A stretch of 64,000 nt of DNA from Thalassia testudinum (taxonomy: Eukaryota; Streptophyta; Magnoliopsida; Alismatales; Hydrocharitaceae), in NCBI GenBank assembly GCA_037157565.1, contig JAZHRO010000046.1:13986501-14050500 (forward strand). The letters are read 5' to 3'. A program made the translations under genes and the position numbers. Under the pieces are notes generated by a model, which saw nothing but the letters and a program-made list of their open reading frames with translations, was not told the DNA's origin and ran no database searches. Shown piece by piece: positions 21,609 through 32,542 of this stretch; the first letter of the stretch is position 1, and the number at the start of each line of letters is the position of its first letter.

Positions 21609-23060
21609 TTATTGTTCCTCTTCAGGTACACAACGTCTCAATACTTGGTCTTGTCCAATTCTAAATAATTCTGTCTCTTCCCAATGAAAATATCTTGCTT
21701 GATAAATGAATCTCTTTCTTTTCTGCTCATCCCAAGAGCCAGGAGTTTGTCCAGTGACCAAGTAATTTACAGTGTCTGCATACCAAGGTAAAGTTGGTGT
21801 TACCGCCATTAGAGTTTCATCAGGAAATGTCTTGCGAATGTCTCCAGAAAGAGAGTCATTAAGAGGAAGGCGAGATAGGTGGTCAGCCACAACATTTTCT
21901 ACTCCTTTCTTTTCACGTATTTCCAAGTCAAATTCTTGAAGGAGTAGGATCCACCTAATCAGACGTGGCTTAGAATCTTTCTTAGCAATGAGATGTTTCA
22001 CTGCTGCATGATTAGTAAAAATAACCACCTTAGACCCAAGCAGATAAGGCCTAAACTTCTCCAGAGCAAAAACTACAGCAAGTAATTCTTTTTCAGTGAT
22101 GGTGTAGTTTTGCTGTGGTTCGGTTAAAGTCTTGCTTGCATAATGCAGCACATGAGGCCTTCCCTCAACCCTTTGTCCAAGGACTGCTCCCATTGCATAA
22201 TCCGAAGCATCACACATAAGCTCAAATGGGAGTGTCCAATCAGGAGCTTGGAGAATAGGCACAGAGATCAAGGCCTCCATTAGAGTTTGAAAGGCCTCGG
22301 TACACTTTGAATCAAAACTGAAAGAAGATTCCTTCGCCAACAAGTCACAAAGTGGCCTGGAAATTTTACTAAAATTTTTAATAAAGTGCCTATAAAAGGC
22401 AGCATGGCCCAGAAAGGATCTAATCTGTTTAACATTCGTAGGCAATGGAAGTTTGGAAATAGAATCAATCTTGGCTTTATCTACTTCCAAACCTTGCTCG
22501 GATACAACATGCCCAAGTACAATTCCTTTCTGTATCATGAAGTGACTTTTCTCCCAGCTGAGGACTAAACTAGTCTCCTTACATCGCTTCAACATATTCT
22601 CCAGGTGCAGGAGACACTGGTCGAAAGATGAGCCATAAATGGAGAAGTCATCCATAAACACTTCAACACACTCATCAATCATGTCCGAAAAGATAGACAT
22701 CATACATCGCTGGAAAGTTGCAGGGGCATTACATAATCCAAACGGCATATGCCTGAATGCAATAGTACCATAAGGACTCGTGAATGTCGTCTTTTCCTGG
22801 TCATCAGGAAAGTCTACCACCTGATTGTACCCAGAATATCCATCAAGAAAGCAATAGTACTTATTCCCTGCCAATTTCTCGAGAATTTGATCAATAAAAG
22901 GCAAAGGAAAGTGATCCTTCTGGGTAGTGGTGTTCAGCTTGCGATAATCAATACAGACCCTCCATCCAGTTGAGGGTCTAGTGACAACTTGTTCACCTTG
23001 GTCGTTGAGTTCCACAGTAAAGCCTGCCTTCTTTGGCACCACATGAATGGGACTGACTCA
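21609..23060 (-). pseudogene. pol: E1 pol: reverse transcriptase-RNase H
   Basis: This is a 477-codon uninterrupted stretch after a TGA at 23060-23058, a position where related elements have Trp, so probably TGG to TGA. RT motifs in order are [17 protein letters not shown] (about 22960), [17 protein letters not shown] (about 22840), [17 protein letters not shown] (about 22750) and catalytic FMDDFSIYG (about 22655). Next come [23 protein letters not shown] and [12 protein letters not shown] (about 22420). RNase H has [15 protein letters not shown] (about 22210), [15 protein letters not shown] (about 22095), and NHAAVKHL and ADHLSRLPL (about 21880). Length and order match Athila-clade elements. 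This is established family knowledge; the reading is direct. Confidence 0.95.
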
Positions 23061-23153
23061 TTTACTATCAGCAATGGGATATATGATCCCGGCATCCAAC
23101 CACTTCAGGATTTCCTTTTTTACCACCTCCCTCATATTAGGGTTCAGACGTCT

Positions 23154-24146
23154 CTACATGTCCCTAAATGGCTTGATGGAATCATCAGTATAAATGTGGT
23201 GCATGCAGAGTGTAGAGTCTATACCCTTAATGTCAGCAATGTTCCAAGCAATAGCTTCCTTGTGCCTAGACAGACATTCAATCAAGGCCCCCTCCTGTGC
23301 CTCAGATAGCACAGCTGAAATGATAATGGGGAGCATATCATTGGCCCCTAGGAAAACATACTTGAGAGTGTCAGGGAGGGGTTTCAACTCAAGGTCAGGG
23401 GCTTGTATGGTTGAGGGTTTCATAATAGATGTCCCCATCTCAAGTAGCAGATCTACTTTCGGTGGAAATGATGGGGGAAGAGACTCAGCAGAAACACCAA
23501 GCAATTCCTCAAGTTCTAGTATATCCCCTTCACATTCCTCCAAGAGATGGGAATGCTCATTTAGCATGACATGCTGAAGGGGGTCATCACATAACATCGC
23601 AGGAGTTTCCTCTTCAATCAGGTCATCTATCACCTCAACTTGAGAACAATCCTCAAGTCTGGCTTGTTTGTAAGCATCAAACACATTAAGTTGGATTTTC
23701 CTGCTCCCAAAGCCCATTTTCAATGCCCCAGTATTGTAATTGATTGAAGCATGCGAAGTTGCAAGGAAGGGGCGGCCCAAAATGATGGAGGGTTTGGTTG
23801 GCTTGTTGGTAGGGTCAGTGTCCAAAATTAAGAAGTCAACGGGAAAGAAGAAATCCTCCACTCTTATGAGGACATCTTCCAAAATTCCCCATGGTGTCTT
23901 AAGTGATCGATCAACAACTTGAAGGATTACAAGGCTAGGCTTTAGATTGCCACCCCCAAGTTGTTCATACACATAGCTCGGAAGGATGTTCACCCCCGCA
24001 CCCAGATCAAGTAGAGCCTCATCAATTTGTAAGTCACCAATAACTACAGAGATGTATGGGGCTCCTAGGTCCTTAAGTTTCGGGGGTGTGGCATGTTGAA
24101 CAATTGAGCTAACAGAATTAGGTAGGACAACTTTTGATTGGACCTA
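23154..24146 (-). pseudogene. pol: E1 retropepsin-like protease and linker
   Basis: The frame runs from a TAG at 24146-24144 to a TAG at 23156-23154. The retropepsin active site is present as LLDLGAGVNILPSYVYEQLG, with D-L-G-A in place of the D-S/T-G of other families (about 24005), as is usual in Athila. A second conserved box, IILGRPFLATSHASINY, lies at about 23780. It is followed by an acidic linker and then LKYVFLG and DIKGIDSTLCMH before RT. The enzyme would cut the gag-pol polyprotein into working parts. The catalytic Asp is intact here, unlike in E2 and E7. It is in frame with gag upstream and RT downstream. Confidence 0.88.
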
Positions 24147-25916
24147 TTTTCTAGATTGCCACTTTTTCGTGCACAGGTCCTTTAAGAAGCGAGCATAAGA
24201 CGGAATCTGCTTGATAACTTCAAGCAAAGGCAGGTTAATTTGCACTTGCTTGAAAGTTTTCATAATCTCATCCGTCTTATCTTTGGCTCAAGATGAGCCA
24301 GCAGAAGTCTGCCCAGAAGAGGATAAGCGCTCTGGAAAAGGCACTCTCGATCTTTGGGTGGAAGGGTTGTCATGTCGAGTAAGGGGTGGAACGGGGGCAA
24401 CTTCTTCCGATGAGGTGATTTCAAGTGGAGAAGATTTGGGCAAGTCTTCTTCGGTGGGGGTGAAAGTCAAGGTGGATGGTTTTTTAGGGGGTGAGACTAT
24501 AGGAGCATCGGGTTTGGAAATTTCTTTCCCACTCCTCAGAATAGTCACCGCCTGAGCATGCTCCCTAAAGACAATCCCTTTTCCTTTAGGATTTTCCTCA
24601 GCAGCACTGGGGAGCTTCCCAGTCTTCCTCTATCTAACGGCCTCAACAAGGTGTCCAATTTGTGATTTCATCTCATGTATAGCCTTGTCATGAGATTGGA
24701 TGATGGTACTTTGACTTTCTTGCATAGTTTTCAACATCGCCTTCAATTCATCCATCTCAGAGGTTTTAGGTTGGGCAAAGGTCTGAGGTTGGTTCATTTG
24801 ATGGTTTTGAAAGGATTGTGGTTTGAATTTCGCTGAATTTGAGACATTTCCTTGTCTCCATGAAAAGTTTGGGTGGTTCCTCCATCCCTCATTATAAATG
24901 TTGGAGAAAGGGTCATTACGAGGTCTAGGACAGAACCCTTGAGCGGCTTTCAAATCCGCTTGTACAAGCTTAGGGAATTGGGAGGCCAAGTGGAAATCCA
25001 CAGTGGCGTGTATATTTCCTTGACAAATTAAGCATTCGGAAGCTTGGGATGTGGAGGTGCTAGATACGAATGAACTCGGGTTTGACATAAGCCTTTCCAT
25101 GTTTGGATTCAATAATTGAATCTGATAGGCTAAATTCTAGGTGTCCCTTGCCTCATTCGCCTCCAACTTTCTTTGCATGAGAGTGGGCTTTCTATCCATG
25201 TAGGCAGAGTTCAAGTGAATAGAATTCTCACTCAAAGTATCAAATAAGTTCCAAGCTTCATCCCCAGTCTTAGATGGAAAGGTTCCTGCACAGGCACCAT
25301 CCACAGTTTGCCTATGCGAATCATTAAGTCCGATGTAGAACCTTTCAACCAGTTGCCATTTAGGCACCTAGTGATGTTGGAAAAGTCTCAGCAAGTCGTT
25401 AAAGCACTCCCACGCATCATGGAATGCTTCCCCATCCTTTTGAACAAAACTCATAATTTCCCTCCTAAAGTGATTGGTTTTGCTCATGGGGAAGTACTTC
25501 TTCAAAAACTCCTTCTTCAGGGCATCCCAAGTATTTATATTATCAAGGGTGTGATACCAATACTTGGCTTTGTCCTTAAGGGAGAAGGGAAAGAGTGTTC
25601 GCATTTGAGCATCATCAGTAACTCCTTGCAGCTTCACCGTGGAACAAACCTCGGTGAATTCCTCTATATGCTTGTAAGGATCTTCCCTAGTAGTACCATA
25701 AAAGGAGGGTAGCAAGGATATGGTACTGCTTTTGATCTCATACGGATTGTCCCCTCCAGGTCTACGTAGTGTAGGGCCAGCTTGATTGGTTGGGATGAAA
25801 TATTCCTTAAGGCTCCTTTGACTGGCCATTTCTACCCTTGGAAGGTCTCTTCTTAAGATTCTTTCAGGTTTAGGATCAAACACAAGTTGTCTCCTAAGAG
25901 AACGCCTACCAAGCAT
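24147..25916 (-). pseudogene. gag: E1 gag
   Basis: The ATG at 25916 begins MLGRRSLRRQ; the same start motif is seen in E2 and E4, which supports this choice. The capsid-like region shows LLPSFYGTTREDPYKHIEEF, MRTLFPFSLKDKAKYWY and FLKKYFPMSKT, typical of Ty3/gypsy gag. A cysteine pair in CLICQGN, followed by H in IHATVDFHLA, is a weak nucleocapsid-like motif (about 25020). Then come NPFSNIYNEGWRNHPNFSW-like residues and a coiled-coil-like MDELKAMLKTMQESQ helix (about 24750). In-frame stops are at 25368, 25137, 24630 and 24288. No frameshift separates gag from pol; the shared frame runs 25916 to 20502. Confidence 0.9.
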
Positions 25917-27134
25917 GCACTACAAACACAATTCAAAAGGACTTGTTTGGTCTTTACAAATTTAGGCTTTTGACTTTAGTTCAAATTGTAGGTGACAAAG
26001 CAAGTTGCCCAATCAATTATGCGCTTATTGTCAACCTTCGAAATGCCTAAAAGGACCTAGTTGGAGCTTAGGTATTCTTCCCTAAATCTCAAATGATGAA
26101 GTAAATCCAAAGACGGAAGATTGAGGGATGCAAGTAGGCCTAAAGCCTTCCTTTGAAGCTATGCTTTCACGGTGCTTCTCAACTACTCCCAAAAATCTGT
26201 GACAGGGTATCCCCCTCTTTGGATTTACAAAACCTTTGATCTCAAGTTCCGAACACTTCAGAATCCAACGGTAGGAGGGCTCTTATCCTAGTCGTTTCAA
26301 GACTTAAGAGTGTCTAAATGAGTACTGTGGTGCAAAAGATATAAGTGTGCATTCACAGCAAAAAGATTTTGAATTTTGAATCGCACACCACGTTTGAAAA
26401 TCAAATCCTTGGTTTTTAGATGTCCTTCCTTTATTAGTCCTTTTTCTAGAAAATATGTGACCACTTGTTAGATCGCTTCAAGACAAATTTTGTGGTCTTT
26501 AAATTAAATCCAAATGCAATGCGTGATCAAGAATAGGATGCAGAGTAAGAGAATGCATACCTTGCTTCCAGCAATCAACGATGCGAGGATGCACGCAATG
26601 CAAAGAAGTAAATCTGGAGGCTACTCATATAGACCTAAATGGTTCATCCTAAGGGCATGCAGCTCATTTTTTTTTATATATTTTTTTATATATATTTTTT
26701 AAACTACTTATGCACAAGCAAATAAAAGTAAACAATCCACAAAATAAATTAAAAACCTAAATCTAAAGAAAAGGGAACAGGCTCCCAAAAATTACACAAC
26801 ACGGGCCTAAAACAAAATCGGGGAACAAACCCCTCAAAATATACCCCAAAACAAGGGTTTCAAACCAAATGCAATGAAAAATTAAATCAAAGTCTTAATT
26901 CTACTCTAATCAGATTAGCGACTAAATGTACAATGATGACCATCGTGTATTCGTCCTTCTCCTCCTTTTCAAAGTAGCTTGACCAATTCTCCTCTGACGT
27001 CGTCAAGGGTCACCTCTCACAATGGCTGATTCTTGCAGAAATTTCTCGCACAGAAAAATAATAAATGGTCAAATCACTGTGAAATTGATAAATAATCAAA
27101 ATAAAATCAGGTGAAATTATTACATCTATTGCCT
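25917..27134 (-). other. E1 5' leader
   Basis: This is non-coding, AT-rich sequence between the PBS and the gag ATG. It contains a T/A-rich run (26665-26702). It shows no clear homology to the E4/E5/E6 leader by eye. The 62-codon plus-strand frame at 26514 is antisense and unsupported. Confidence 0.6.
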
Positions 27135-27151
27135 CCCCGGCAACGGCGCCA
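27135..27151 (-). promoter_or_regulatory. E1 primer-binding site, tRNA-Asp
   Basis: ccccggcaacggcgcca is a perfect 17-nt match to the 3' end of plant tRNA-Asp(GUC) with CCA. The spacer is ttt (27152-27154), then the LTR. Confidence 0.95.
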
Positions 27152-27154
27152 TTT

Positions 27155-28921
27155 TGACGAGTTGATTGTTCGCTTTAAAGTCGTTTGTAGTTTTATGTGA
27201 TGGAAAAATTGACTAATCAATAATTAAAAATAACCACTCGTAGAAGAGCGGGTCGTATCCACAGGGAGGCAATGACGTATTTAAATTAGCACTGGTTAAA
27301 AACGTTTGTTCGTAGTTAGTTTAGATGAGAATCAAGCCAAATTTGCCTTCAAATTAAGGTTGAATCAAGAAAACATGCTAAAATGGTAATTTTTAACAAC
27401 TAGAGGATATTTTTTGCAATGCAGATTCAATAAAATATTAATAAAAGATGACAATGGCAGAAAATGTAATTATTAATGGGGCATGTACTATAGCAAAATA
27501 GGGGATTTCTTCCCTTTGGCCGTGCGTGAAGAGGAATGAACGGTCGGAGGCGTGAAGCTCGGAGGAAGTTCTTTGGATTGAGGGCTTCGCAACGGTGATG
27601 GCAGCGAGTCGCGAGGTGGACGGAGCCAGCCGAATGGAGCTCCGGCGAAGGTGGCTTTCGATGGTAGCTGCACCTACTGGAGGAGGGGCGGCTATGCGCG
27701 AGCGAAGGTTGCTGCAGGTGATGCGTGCGGGCACTGCTGTTGCGAGCACGCGGGAGTTGAGCGCGCTGAAGGTGATGCGGGCGCACACACTGGTGGCGGC
27801 GCTGTAGGTGGCGGCGGTGGGTGCTGCGGACGGTAGGTGCAGACGCGCTGGAGCGGGCGCGCGGGAGTTGAGCACGCTGAAGGTTGCTGGCAGGCGCGGG
27901 CTTGGTGCTGCAGGTGAGCGTGCTGAAGCGCTGGCGAACGTGTGCCTACTGGAGGCGGTGTATACGCACGCAGGAGAGGAGTTGGTGGCCAGTGCTGCAG
28001 GGTGCGTGCGTGGAGACAGATGCTGCTGGAGTGGATGCGCGGTCCGCAGGTGCGTTGGAAGTGAAGCGCAGCAAGGGTGGTTGTTGTTGGAGTGGATGCG
28101 GGCAAGGGCTGGCGGTTGGCGCTGGAGTTGATGCGGGCGAGGGCAGGTGGTTGGCGCTGGAGGTGAAGTGCAGCAAGGGTGGTTGCTGCTGGAGTGGGGG
28201 GAAGGGTCGAAGCTTAAGACGTTCGGGAAACTTCCCGGACGTCTTAACCGACTGAGGAGTGAAATTGCAGTAGTGGTTGTGGAGGTTGTTGGTGATGACG
28301 GCGAGGGTAGTGCACTGCGAGGTGCTCACAGTAATGCGGACGATCTCCGGATGGCGGTGTGGCCTGTCACACCACACGCCCACAGTGGTGGAGGCTCGTC
28401 GTCGCGGTTGAGGCCGACAGTGGTGAAATAGACGAGATGGACTCTCTGCACAGTGTGGATTGTTGGGGTGGAGGCCTACTCCGCTCAGCAGCCTCTCTCC
28501 TCTTTATAGCTGTCTGCATGAATTTGAATGGAGAGGCGGGAGCAGATCCACCTTCTCCGCTAATCCATGAATGTAGGCTTTAGTGCGGCATGTGGCGTTG
28601 CAGCGGCAGCCGAGCCCTTGCTGAAAAGAGGAATAAAAGATATTGTTAAAATATTATGGTCATTTATATACAAACCCTCAACTTTTATGTTAACTTAAAT
28701 TAATGCATGCAATGCACCTAATTGGTTAACTAATTAAATGAATGCAATTCTAAGTTAATTCTAAATGCATTTAAAATATGAATGCAATGCATGAATTATG
28801 TAATTAAATTAGAAATATGAATTAATCTATTTACATTCTAATTTATGCTAAATAAATGTTAGAATTAACCTAATGTCTAGGCACTTAAATACCTAAATAG
28901 CCCACAAATATGGGCTAATCA
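27155..28921 (-). repeat. E1 5' LTR, A type (1.77 kb)
   Basis: Its edges are tgacgagttg and gggctaatca. On the minus strand it has an AT-rich U3 (28921-28600), a TATA box (28509-28502), a GC-rich zone (28400-27500) and then U5. The GC-rich zone holds degenerate tandem repeats, for example agcaagggtggttg at 28069 and 28170 and gcgggagttgagc at 27750 and 27868. Pro/Ala/Ser/Thr-rich open frames of 120-145 codons occur there in element sense. They are not conserved in frame with the 3' LTR or S2, so I do not call genes. Confidence 0.92.
28502..28509 (-). promoter_or_regulatory. TATA box in E1 5' LTR
   Basis: The minus strand reads ctataaag, 412 nt into the LTR and just upstream of the GC-rich zone. 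The matching site in the 3' LTR is ctacaaaa. Confidence 0.6.
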
Positions 28922-29230
28922 GTGGCCAAGAAAGGTCTTCCCAAAATAATCGACGTGGTTGAGTTGTTTTGGTTCTTCCATGTCAAGGACCATGAAATCA
29001 ACAAGGTAATGCAAATCATTAACCTTGACTAAAACATCCAAGAGACCCCTTGGTTTTGTAATTGACCTATCAGCCAACTACAAGGTTATGTTAGTGTGTT
29101 TCAAGTGGCGTAGACTCAGTTTCCTATGTAGTAAGGTAGGGATCACATTAATGGAAGCACCCAAGTTGAGGAGATCCTAATCAGAAGTAATGTTTCCTAT
29201 TGTACCGGAAATTAGTAGGGTCCTGGGTCC
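28922..29230 (-). pseudogene. pol: E2 protease fragment (split by E1)
   Basis: In minus-strand reading, residues LNLGASINVIPTLLHRKLS lie at about 29170-29115, where Athila proteases have DLGAS. The catalytic Asp is Asn here (GAC to AAC, a G to A transition). It continues with LADRSITKPRG, VDFMVLDMEEPKQL and, after a one-base frame change near 28955, the GRPFLA box at 28940-28923. E1 then interrupts it and the frame resumes at 17645. The catalytic change and stops mean no active protease. This placement is what shows that E1 landed in E2. Confidence 0.82.
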
Positions 29231-31305
29231 TGCTTCTTAGGGGGTAGCTTGTTTAAGATTAGTGTGCTTGTGTTATCAGCAAGACTACTCTCCTAGTATT
29301 TTCAGATTTCGCTTTACACTTCTCTTTATATGAATTCAGTAAAACTTTGGCGTAGGCGGGGATTGATCCAATAGCCACGAGTAGTAAAATGATTGTCAAT
29401 TTGAAAGCCTGAAGTAAGGACATCGTTTCCTCCAATTTCTCCTCCGACTTTTTCTGTTTGCCCATACAACAACATACTTCTGAATCAATCTCTGGTGTTT
29501 TGAAGATTACATTCTTAGTTGGGAGTCTAGAATTCTTGTTATGGGTCTTAATGGTATTGACGTGGGGTTGGGTGTGACCCTTGTGTCTACTACCACTCCT
29601 CAAAGTGATGGTATTTACGGTGGAAAAGTGTTATTGGTTAGTGCCTTGGGGAGGGTTGGGAAAAATAGGAGGCTCCCAGTTGATTATGGTGTGAGCTTGG
29701 TTAGCTCCAGGAGGGGCTAGGGTAGGCTGATAGATAGAATGAGCTTGAGCATGCTGCTCCCCACCATTACCAAACCCTTGAGGCCCAGCACCTCAGTTCT
29801 GTACATTCTTTGGGTTTGGTACAGGTTGTGATGGTAGAGATCCAGGTTGTTGGTTGTTTGTACTAAGTCCAAATTGCAAGGTATCTAGCGAAGTTTTCAT
29901 TTGTTACATGAGCTGGAGCATTGACCCTTGCATTTCTACCATCTTCAGGTTTAAATTAGCCTACCTGGCAGGTTATTGGGCACTCCACATGGGCTGTTTA
30001 ACCTGATTCGAGGGTAGTTGAGTATGTACATGACCCTGACCAATTGGTTTTTGTTGTACATAGTTGTTGGGTCGATATTGGGTCAGTTTCCCCAATCTTT
30101 CTAAGAGAAGTTAGGGTGATTTTTCCAACCAGGATTATAGGAATTTGAGTAAGGGTTGGACCTAACATTCTCTTGTATAGCATGAACATCCTCATAAGAT
30201 GGGGATGAAGAATAAGAAGGATCAGAAAGACTGGGATCAAAGGCCCCAGTTTGGAACCCATAAGGTTCCGAGAAGAGCTGGCTCCAAGGTCGAGCCAACT
30301 CAAGTTGGAACACTAACTCCCATCTCGTAAGAGCTTTCGAAGAATGGAATCCCGAGCTTTGGGATTGAGTGGATCTAGAAATATTAGAGTTTCCAGACAT
30401 CCACTCTTCCATTCATTTAGCACCAAATCCACCTTATCTAATTTATTGTAGATCAATTCCATATTAAATGTATGAGAATCTTGGACCTCATTGGCATTTG
30501 ATCTAGTTTGTTGGGATCAGTTGAGGGTTTCCATGGAGGCGTGGTTTATAGAGTTTTCAATCATTTCCTCAAACAAATCGTACGCGCTGATTACAGAGTT
30601 GATCATTCAACCTGTGCTAAAAAATCTACACAAGTTGCCATTTAGGTACCTCATGGTGTGGAAACGTCCACAACAGATCCTGGAATCGCTCCCAGGCCCC
30701 ATGAAATGGTTCCCCTAGCCATTGGGCAAAAGTGGTAATTGCTTGTTGCAAAGCATTGGTTCGTCTAATTGGGAAGAATTTCTTTAGGAAGGCCGATTTT
30801 AAAGCTGTCCAGGTAGCAATCGGCCTTCCAATGGTACGATACCAATGTGCAGCCTTATCCCTAAGTGAATGGGAGAAAAGCCTCATGAGCATCTGTTCTT
30901 CATCCACATTCCACGATTTGGTGGTCTAGACCAGGGTGATCAGATCCTCCAAATGTTGGAATGGGTCTTTTGAGCCAAGCTCGTGAAAGTGTTTAGTCAA
31001 TCTCAAAACCTAGGGCTGGATCTCAGAATCACCAATGGGGATCACAATGCTGGGACAATCCTCGTAATTTGAAGGATCATAAAAATCCTTCAGGGGCCGA
31101 CCACCCTGACCATTCATTCGTTGGAACCATTCCTACATCTGCTGCAGCTGGTCAAATGCCTCTGAATCAGCTCTTGCTGGTTCAAAGGTGGGGTAGTTGG
31201 TTATTGATCAGCCATGGGATCTGCATGGCTATATCTCAACCTCCACCTCTAGGAATGGTCTAAAGGTCCTTCCAAGCGAGGATTCAATGACTGCCTTCCA
31301 AGCAT
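29231..31305 (-). pseudogene. gag: E2 gag remnant
   Basis: The start MLGRQSLNP lies at about 31300 on the minus strand. Capsid-type gag follows after a frameshift: GRPLKDFYDPSNYEDCPSIV (about 31095), then KDPFQHLEDLITLV, MLMRLFSHSLRDKAAHWYRT (30900-30830), FLKKFFPIRRTNALQQAITT and ERFQDLLWTFPHHEVPKWQL (30680). Later, SNPYSNSYNPGWKNHPNFS (about 30130) matches the E1 gag region GWRNHPNFSW. There are several stops and at least two frameshifts. It would have formed the particle core. Its persistence while RT and integrase are absent suggests selection for gag in cis, or simple ancestry; the sequence cannot tell which. Confidence 0.82.
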
Positions 31306-32522
31306 GCACTAGAAGGAAGTCGGAAGGATGACGAAAAAGGAACCCTGAAACACAAAAATTACAAGCCTATCCTTAAATTGGGTAGCTTAAGGAGCTATGC
31401 TTTGGAGATAAACTCTAACCACATAACAAATTCGGTGTTGTTCTTACTCCTGAAGGTGGTAAAGTTGGGCCGACGCAGTAGGGGGAGTGTGTCTCGAGGG
31501 TTGCTAATTATACCAAACCCCTACTTAAGTCGTTTAACAATCTGACCCCCCCAACTTAGCACCTTTTGAAGCAAGCAAACGTTACTAATTCCAAATGTGT
31601 TCAAGAGAATACCCTAAAATGGACTCAATGAATCCTAGGGTCAACGTTTGCTCAATTTTATTTAAGGCCTAGGATAATAGTGCTTCTGGAATGTGATGGG
31701 CCCTTAATTGGGCTATGCCCTTAATGATAGATTCATGAGTGTGTATGTGCACAACCAATGATTTTTCAAGCAAGATTAAATTTTTGTGAGGTGAATTTTA
31801 AGGTTCGAATCTTGCTTAGTGGCTTTTAGGATTCAGCTATTAAGGTATTCAACCAAGTTTTGCGAGGCAAACCAAGTTTGAAAGCACAAGTTCAAGTGTT
31901 TCCTTTGTAAATCAAGAAAGTATGGAGTACTTGGCTTAACCTAATTATTTGAATCCTATGAGGCAGCTACAAGATGAATCAGTTTTAAGTTACGTGGTGC
32001 GGTCCAAACAGCGTAAACAAGTGACCCAGATGCACCACCAATTAAGGCATACAAAAATGATTAACCTAATCTGATTTCTAATCTTTTATGTGTGTTGATG
32101 CATGTACCGGTTCCACAGGTCGGAATCTCAGTTGAGTAGATAAAATCAAACGAGGTTATGTGCTTCAAATGTAGGTGTGTGTAGTGTATGTGTTAATTTT
32201 GTCCCACAATAAGAAAATACCCTTTTTCTTTATATGCGGGGGTGAGATGAGTGGAGGTGGCAAACAAGACAGACAATTTCTATCCTAAGGTTTTTGCAAA
32301 CACCTAAGTAGATTAAGTCTTGGTTATTTCTGTGGTGGAAAATGAAACTAGTGGGGGAAATGTGGGGGCACTTACAAATCGCTTCTCCCGCACTTTACTT
32401 TGGTCTACCGTACATGGATCTCCTTGCTAGGATACCTGCAAGATAGCAAATCAGAGGCAAGAGAGGTTAGCCAATGAGTAAATGCAAAGAAACACCAAAA
32501 AAGAAAGTAAATTCTATTGCCT
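31306..32522 (-). other. E2 5' leader
   Basis: This is non-coding sequence between the PBS and gag. No ORF longer than 60 codons in element sense is convincing here. Confidence 0.6.
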
Positions 32523-32539
32523 CCCCAGCAACGGCGCCA
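32523..32539 (-). promoter_or_regulatory. E2 primer-binding site, tRNA-Asp
   Basis: ccccagcaacggcgcca matches the tRNA-Asp 3' end with one mismatch. The spacer is aaa, and the LTR starts at 32543. Confidence 0.92.
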
Positions 32540-32542
32540 AAA

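Larger units (their letters stand above)
17651..28921 (-). mobile_element. E1: complete Athila Ty3/gypsy element (11.3 kb)
   Basis: Two A-type LTRs (17651-19293, 27155-28921) start TGATTAGCCCATATTTG and end CTCGTCA (5' LTR) or CTCGTCA-like on the minus strand. The TSD gtggc is perfect (17646-17650, 28922-28926). It has a perfect tRNA-Asp PBS, one gag-pol frame, a 3' domain and a PPT. It inserted into the protease region of E2, between codons of the conserved GRPFLAT motif region, and is the youngest element of the E5/E2/E1 stack. Hand comparison of the first ~140 bp of the LTRs gives about 10 differences, nearly all transitions. Confidence 0.95.
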
